From the NCBI GenBank assembly GCA_913062605.1, contig CAJXWQ010000018.1, positions 1 to 39,355 on the forward strand: a stretch of DNA of 39,355 nt, given 5' to 3'. This DNA is from an uncultured Cellvibrionales bacterium. GTDB lineage: Bacteria > Pseudomonadota > Gammaproteobacteria > Pseudomonadales > Porticoccaceae. This document shows, piece by piece, positions 35,200-39,355 of the stretch. Position 1 is the first letter of the stretch, and each line of letters starts with the position of its first letter. The notes beneath the pieces were generated by a model. It was not told the origin of the DNA, searched no databases, and worked only from the letters and a program-made list of their open reading frames with translations. A program made the translations under genes and the position numbers.

Positions 35200-36156
35200 A
35201 TGACTGATCCAATAGAACTGGAAGCGAAAGTACCGGAAGAACTGGCAGGAAACCGTCTTGATCAGGTGGCTGCAGAATTATTTAAAGCATTTTCCCGATC
35301 TCGCTTGCAACAGTGGATTAAGGAGGGTGATTTGCTGGTCGATGGTCAGTCATGTCGCTCAAAGGATAAACTTTTAGGTGGAGAGAGATTAACGGTCAAT
35401 GTTGTACTGGAGCCCGAGGGGGAATGGGAGCCAGAAGACATCAAGCTTGATGTTGTCTATGAAGATGAGCATATCCTAGTCATCAACAAACCGACTCGTT
35501 TGGTTGTTCATCCGGCTGCAGGTAATTATTCTGGCACATTACTCAATGGTTTAATCCATTATTTGCCGGAGAATGAAAATATTCCCCGAGCAGGTATTGT
35601 CCACCGACTGGATAAGGACACCACTGGATTGATGGTGGTGGCTAAATCCTTGGTAGCTCACCATTCCTTAATTAAACAGCTGCAGGAGCGAACGGTGAGT
35701 AGGGAGTATCAGGCCATTACTCAGGGAGAAATGACGGGCGGTGGTACGGTGGATAAACCCATCGGGCGTCACCCTCGAACTCGAACCAAAATGTCAGTGC
35801 TGGAGCATGGGGGCAAGGAGGCGATAACCCATTACCGGGTGATCAAACGTTTCCCAAGCCATACTCATATTCGAGTTAATCTGGAGACTGGGCGCACCCA
35901 TCAAATACGCGTACATATGGCCCATATTGGCTATCCTCTGGTGGGGGATGCGGCCTATGGCGGCCGTCTTAAATTACCTAAGGGAGCAGCGCCTGAATTA
36001 CACGATACCCTCCGTGGTTTTAAGCGACAGGCATTACATGCGGCCAAGTTAGGATTGATTCACCCAGAAACGGATGAATATATGGAGTGGCAGGTATCAC
36101 CGCCGGCAGATTTTGAGGCTCTGCTTCTTGCCCTTGAGGTGGATGCCAGAGCTTGA
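35200..36156 (+). CDS. rluD: 23S rRNA pseudouridine(1911/1915/1917) synthase
   Basis: A protein of 318 residues (E. coli RluD has 326). An N-terminal S4 domain (NRLDQVAAELF, SRSRLQQWIKEGDLLVDG) is followed by the RluA-family catalytic domain with the Asp in IVHRLDKDTTGLMVVAKS, plus NKPTRLVVHPAAG and LETGRTHQIRVHMAHIGYPL. It makes pseudouridines in helix 69 of 23S rRNA at the subunit interface. ATG 35200 is chosen because the preceding in-frame residues do not belong to the fold. The stop overlaps the pgeF start (TGATG), so the two are coupled. Confidence 0.96.
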   Translation: MTDPIELEAKVPEELAGNRLDQVAAELFKAFSRSRLQQWIKEGDLLVDGQSCRSKDKLLGGERLTVNVVLEPEGEWEPEDIKLDVVYEDEHILVINKPTRLVVHPAAGNYSGTLLNGLIHYLPENENIPRAGIVHRLDKDTTGLMVVAKSLVAHHSLIKQLQERTVSREYQAITQGEMTGGGTVDKPIGRHPRTRTKMSVLEHGGKEAITHYRVIKRFPSHTHIRVNLETGRTHQIRVHMAHIGYPLVGDAAYGGRLKLPKGAAPELHDTLRGFKRQALHAAKLGLIHPETDEYMEWQVSPPADFEALLLALEVDARA

Positions 36157-36935
36157 TGATGGCAGTGTTAAAGCCGGACTGGCCAGCACCTAAGAACATT
36201 CACACCGCTATAAGCACCCGGAGTGGTGGTCAGTCAGTGTCGCCTTGGGATGAACTTAATCTTGCCTTTCATGTGGGCGATAATCCTGAAACAGTAGAAA
36301 AAAACTGGCAGTTATTATCGGAGCAATTGTTGTCGAAGAAACAACCACTGCCTTCATGCCCACAGCTTCTTGAGCAAATACATGGAACAACCATTGTTAC
36401 CGCTGAGTGTGATGGTTCTATTCCTGTGTCAGATGGGTGTTATACCAATCAGGTTGGTCGAGTTTGTACAGTGATGACGGCAGATTGTTTGCCAATACTT
36501 ATATGTAATCGTGCCGGCACTGAAGTCGCTGCGGTGCATGCTGGCTGGCGTGGTTTAGCGGCAGGTATTGTCGGTCAGGCCATTAACCGGTTCGATGCTA
36601 GTCCATCCGAACTGATGGTTTGCTTGGGGCCAGCGATAAGTCAGCCCCATTTCGAGGTGGGAGCTGAGGTGCTCGACGCTTTTCTTGCCAATGATTTTCT
36701 AGCTAAAGCCTCTCAACAGTATGTTCGCCGCAATATAGAAAACTGCTTTATTAAAAAAGATGCTGAACACTGGCAGGCTGACATTTATGGTCTTGCCAAA
36801 ATTGCCCTTCACGAGCAGGGCGTGACACAGGTATTTGGTGCCGAGTATTGCACCTACGCGGATGCGCAGAAATTTTACTCCTACCGCCGTGATGGTCAAA
36901 CGGGTCGTATGGCCAGCTTGATATGGATCAGCTAA
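36156..36935 (+). CDS. pgeF: Peptidoglycan editing factor / multicopper-like YfiH family protein
   Basis: A protein of 259 residues of the YfiH/LACC1 family. Conserved metal and active-site segments are LLEQIHGT, MTADCLPILI and AAVHAGWRGLAAGI, giving the His-Cys-His set. LGPAISQPHFEVG and the C-terminal FYSYRRDGQTGRMAS are also typical. E. coli YfiH (PgeF) hydrolyses mis-made peptidoglycan precursors carrying L-Ser; other members cleave purine nucleosides, so the activity here is inferred. It overlaps the rluD stop and is usually cotranscribed with it; ATG 36159 is an alternative start. clpB follows with its own heat-shock promoter. Confidence 0.92.
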   Translation: MMAVLKPDWPAPKNIHTAISTRSGGQSVSPWDELNLAFHVGDNPETVEKNWQLLSEQLLSKKQPLPSCPQLLEQIHGTTIVTAECDGSIPVSDGCYTNQVGRVCTVMTADCLPILICNRAGTEVAAVHAGWRGLAAGIVGQAINRFDASPSELMVCLGPAISQPHFEVGAEVLDAFLANDFLAKASQQYVRRNIENCFIKKDAEHWQADIYGLAKIALHEQGVTQVFGAEYCTYADAQKFYSYRRDGQTGRMASLIWIS

Positions 36936-36980
36936 CCGTCAGTTGAAGACAGACCATTACCAGTTCGACTCTGGATAATG

Positions 36981-37008
36981 CTTGAAATATCTATTCCTGC
37001 CCCAACTT
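36981..37008 (+). promoter_or_regulatory. Predicted sigma-32 heat-shock promoter of clpB
   Basis: CTTGAAA (36981-36987) and CCCCAACTT (37000-37008) are separated by 12 bp and match the sigma-32 consensus (CTTGAAA, then CCCCATNT) closely. The ATG of clpB lies 44 bp beyond the -10 element. The match agrees with clpB being a sigma-32 gene in relatives. Confidence 0.85.
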
Positions 37009-37052
37009 GTTGTTTAACGAGCAAAATTTAATCATCAGAGTTGGGTTCAGTT

Positions 37053-39355
37053 ATGCGATTTGACCGTTTTACCTCTCATTTACAAACCGCTATTTCAGAT
37101 GCTCAGTCAATGGCTGTGGGCAGAGATAACACTGCCCTCGAACCAGCACATCTTATATTGGCACTGTTGAATCAACAGGGGAGCGCTTTGCGACCCATGT
37201 TGCTTCAGGCTGATTTTGATACGGACGGGTTAAAGAGTGAGCTTGAGCAACAGATTGATCGACTGCCTCAGATACAGTCGCCAACGGGTGAGGTCAACGT
37301 ATCAACGGATTTAGCCAAATTATTCAATTTGGCAGACAAGAAGGCTCAGCAATTGGGCGATCAATTTATTTCCAGTGAAGTGGTTTTACTGGCGGCCTTT
37401 GAGAATAAGAGTGATATTGGTAAAGCCCTGTCCAAGTTCGGTGATAGTGTCAAATTTCAGGCCGTTGTGGATAAAATTCGTGGAGGTGAAGCAGTGACAG
37501 ACCCAGAAGCCGAGGGTAATCGGCAAGCGTTAGATAAATATACCATCGACCTCACAGCATGTGCCTCAGAAGGGAAGCTGGATCCAGTGATTGGTCGTGA
37601 TGATGAGATACGCCGGACTATTCAAGTATTACAACGTCGCACCAAAAATAACCCTGTATTGATTGGCGCTCCTGGTGTGGGTAAAACGGCCATTATTGAG
37701 GGGTTGGCTCAGCGAGTGATTAATGGAGAGGTACCTGAGGGTCTCAAGGGCAAGCGAATTTTATCACTAGATTTGGGCGCACTCTTGGCTGGTGCCAAAT
37801 TCCGTGGTGATTTTGAAGAACGGCTTAAAGCAGTCCTTAAAGAATTATCAAAGCAGGAAGGTCAAATCATACTATTTATTGATGAGCTTCATACCATGGT
37901 GAGCGCCGGCAAAGCCGAAGGTGCCATGGATGCTGGCAATATGCTGAAGCCTGCATTGGCTCGTGGTGAGCTACATTGTGTGGGTGCCACGACCCTTGAT
38001 GAATACCGTCAATATATTGAAAAAGATGCTGCTTTGGAGCGCCGCTTTCAGAAAGTACTGGTCGATGAGCCCAATGAAGAAGATACCATTGCAATTCTGC
38101 GTGGCCTTAAAGAGCGCTATGAAGTTCACCATGGTGTAGATATCACAGATTCTGCGATTGTGGCCGCGGCCAAGCTCTCACAACGTTATATTTCAGACCG
38201 TCAATTGCCAGATAAAGCCATTGATCTCGTGGATGAGGCTGCCAGCCGGATTCGGATGGAAATTGACTCAAAGCCAGAAGAGATGGACCGCCTCGAGCGT
38301 CGCCTGATTCAGCTAAAGATGGAGCGTGAAGCGGTAAAAAAAGAAGAGGATGAAGCCTCTCAGAAGCGTTTGAAAAAGATTGAGGAAGATATCGAAGTAA
38401 TCGGCAAGGAGTTTGCCGATTTGGAAGAGATATGGAAGGCGGAAAAGGCTGCATTACAAGGGGCAGCTCAGATTAAAATTGAACTGGAGCAGGCTAGAAT
38501 CGACATGGATGCTGCCAGCCGGGCCGGTGATCTGGCAAAAATGTCGGAGCTTCAGTACGGTAAAATCCCCGAATTAGAGAAGCAGTTAGTTGCAGCCAGT
38601 GAGGCCGATACCGCTGAGAAGCAGCTGTTACGCAACAAGGTAACGGAAGAAGAGATTGCCGAGGTTGTTTCCAAATGGACCGGTATACCTATTTCTAAAA
38701 TGCTTGAGGGTGAGCGTGAAAAATTACTGCGAATGGAAGATGATTTGCACAAGCGAGTTATTGGCCAGAGTGAGGCGGTAGTTGCGGTTTCAAATGCAGT
38801 AAGGCGTAGTCGAGCAGGGCTTTCTGATCCTGATCGTCCAAATGGTTCATTTCTGTTTCTAGGGCCCACCGGTGTTGGTAAAACTGAATTGTGTAAAGCC
38901 CTAGCCGAGTTTCTATTCGACAGTGAAGATGCGATGGTACGCATCGATATGTCCGAGTTTATGGAAAAACATTCCGTCGCCCGGCTAGTGGGTGCACCCC
39001 CCGGTTATGTGGGCTACGAGGAGGGTGGTTATCTGACGGAGGCGGTGAGGCGGCGTCCTTACTCAGTACTGCTATTAGATGAGGTAGAAAAAGCCCACCC
39101 GGATGTCTTCAATATTTTGTTGCAAGTTCTGGATGATGGTCGGTTAACTGATGGTCAGGGTCGTACGGTCGATTTTCGTAATACTGTGGTTGTGATGACA
39201 TCCAACCTGGGTTCTGACCGAATTCAAGAGCTGGTTGAAGATCACTCCTTTGATACGGTCAGCTTTGATGTTTCTGATCAGAATGAGAGTAAGAAGGAGG
39301 CGGGTGATTCCACCGCCAATGAAAACCGTTATCAGGCGATGAAAGAGGCGGTTAT
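37053..39355 (+). CDS. clpB: Disaggregase ClpB (3' end outside the window)
   Basis: The frame is open from ATG 37053 to the window end, 767 codons, so the last roughly 100 residues are missing. An N-terminal Clp domain is followed by NBD1 with Walker A GAPGVGKT and Walker [12 protein letters not shown] coiled-coil middle domain (about 400-520) follows, then NBD2 with Walker [10 protein letters not shown] and Walker [14 protein letters not shown]. The substrate pore loop [11 protein letters not shown] is near. ClpB resolves protein aggregates with DnaK. After MTSNLGSD (ends at residue 722) there are about 40 residues before MKEAV, where E. coli ClpB has about 12; the extra part is hydrophilic ([15 protein letters not shown]). 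A sigma-32 promoter precedes it; the ribosome site is weak. Confidence 0.96.
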   Translation, partial: MRFDRFTSHLQTAISDAQSMAVGRDNTALEPAHLILALLNQQGSALRPMLLQADFDTDGLKSELEQQIDRLPQIQSPTGEVNVSTDLAKLFNLADKKAQQLGDQFISSEVVLLAAFENKSDIGKALSKFGDSVKFQAVVDKIRGGEAVTDPEAEGNRQALDKYTIDLTACASEGKLDPVIGRDDEIRRTIQVLQRRTKNNPVLIGAPGVGKTAIIEGLAQRVINGEVPEGLKGKRILSLDLGALLAGAKFRGDFEERLKAVLKELSKQEGQIILFIDELHTMVSAGKAEGAMDAGNMLKPALARGELHCVGATTLDEYRQYIEKDAALERRFQKVLVDEPNEEDTIAILRGLKERYEVHHGVDITDSAIVAAAKLSQRYISDRQLPDKAIDLVDEAASRIRMEIDSKPEEMDRLERRLIQLKMEREAVKKEEDEASQKRLKKIEEDIEVIGKEFADLEEIWKAEKAALQGAAQIKIELEQARIDMDAASRAGDLAKMSELQYGKIPELEKQLVAASEADTAEKQLLRNKVTEEEIAEVVSKWTGIPISKMLEGEREKLLRMEDDLHKRVIGQSEAVVAVSNAVRRSRAGLSDPDRPNGSFLFLGPTGVGKTELCKALAEFLFDSEDAMVRIDMSEFMEKHSVARLVGAPPGYVGYEEGGYLTEAVRRRPYSVLLLDEVEKAHPDVFNILLQVLDDGRLTDGQGRTVDFRNTVVVMTSNLGSDRIQELVEDHSFDTVSFDVSDQNESKKEAGDSTANENRYQAMKEAV

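Noticed and set aside
38552-38944. Minus-strand frame of 130 codons inside clpB
   Set aside because: The clpB frame is intact here with middle-domain and Walker A2 motifs; the antisense product has no family features.

Overview
The window looks like chromosome of a free-living, Gram-negative gammaproteobacterium. It encodes a FabA/FabB unsaturated fatty acid pathway, an octaprenyl-type IspB, a BamD lipoprotein, a ClpB with a sigma-32-like promoter, and a type IV pilus minor-pilin operon next to PilS/PilR. From memory, the order clpB, pgeF, rluD, bamD, pilS, pilR, minor pilins, ispH, fkpB, lspA, ileS, ribF, murJ, rpsT, proB, obg, rpmA, rplU, ispB closely follows the Pseudomonas aeruginosa PAO1 locus. 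Base composition and codon use look less GC-rich than Pseudomonas, so a related marine-type lineage (for example Cellvibrionales or Alteromonadales-like) is my inference, not a demonstration.

Region 1 (1-4620) is the end of a surface polysaccharide locus. It holds a partial gene tail, two adjacent sulfotransferase-like genes (the second with a C-terminal beta-sandwich domain), a GT4 glycosyltransferase and a WecG/TagA-type glycosyltransferase, closed by a terminator. The region is rich in AGA/AGG/ATA codons compared with the genes to its right and looks like accessory DNA. A polyprenyl-phosphate sugar-phosphate transferase, which would start such a repeat unit, lies apart at 7579-8952.

Region 2 (4655-10871) holds a YajR-type MFS transporter facing ssb, then on the minus strand a glutathione S-transferase, the priming sugar transferase, and fabA-fabB with a short tandem repeat and a palindrome upstream of fabA.

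Region 3 (11047-23446) is core housekeeping. ispB is divergent from rplU-rpmA, followed by obg, proB, convergent rpsT, murJ, then the tightly packed ribF-ileS-lspA-fkpB-ispH run (cofactor synthesis, isoleucine charging, lipoprotein signal peptide removal, a peptidyl-prolyl isomerase and the last isoprenoid step).

Region 4 (23596-33030) is the type IV pilus accessory module: fimT/fimU-like, pilV, pilW, pilX, pilY1 and pilE in one overlapping operon, with pilS-pilR convergent on it. The minor pilins and PilY1 form the pilus tip and priming complex; PilS/PilR is the sigma-54 two-component system that in relatives drives the major pilin. PilY1 keeps its propeller and Asp-rich calcium-type loops but has a degenerate MIDAS motif.

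Region 5 (33244-39355) holds nadE, bamD divergent from rluD-pgeF, and the 5' part of clpB, which runs off the window. The clpB D2 domain carries an extra hydrophilic stretch.

I found no tRNA, rRNA, CRISPR array, insertion sequence or prophage. No gene-free stretch exceeds about 265 bp. I see no unmistakable new system. The strongest leads are the sulfation module, the altered PilY1 MIDAS, the fabA upstream repeats, the possible leaderless obg transcript and the ClpB insertion.
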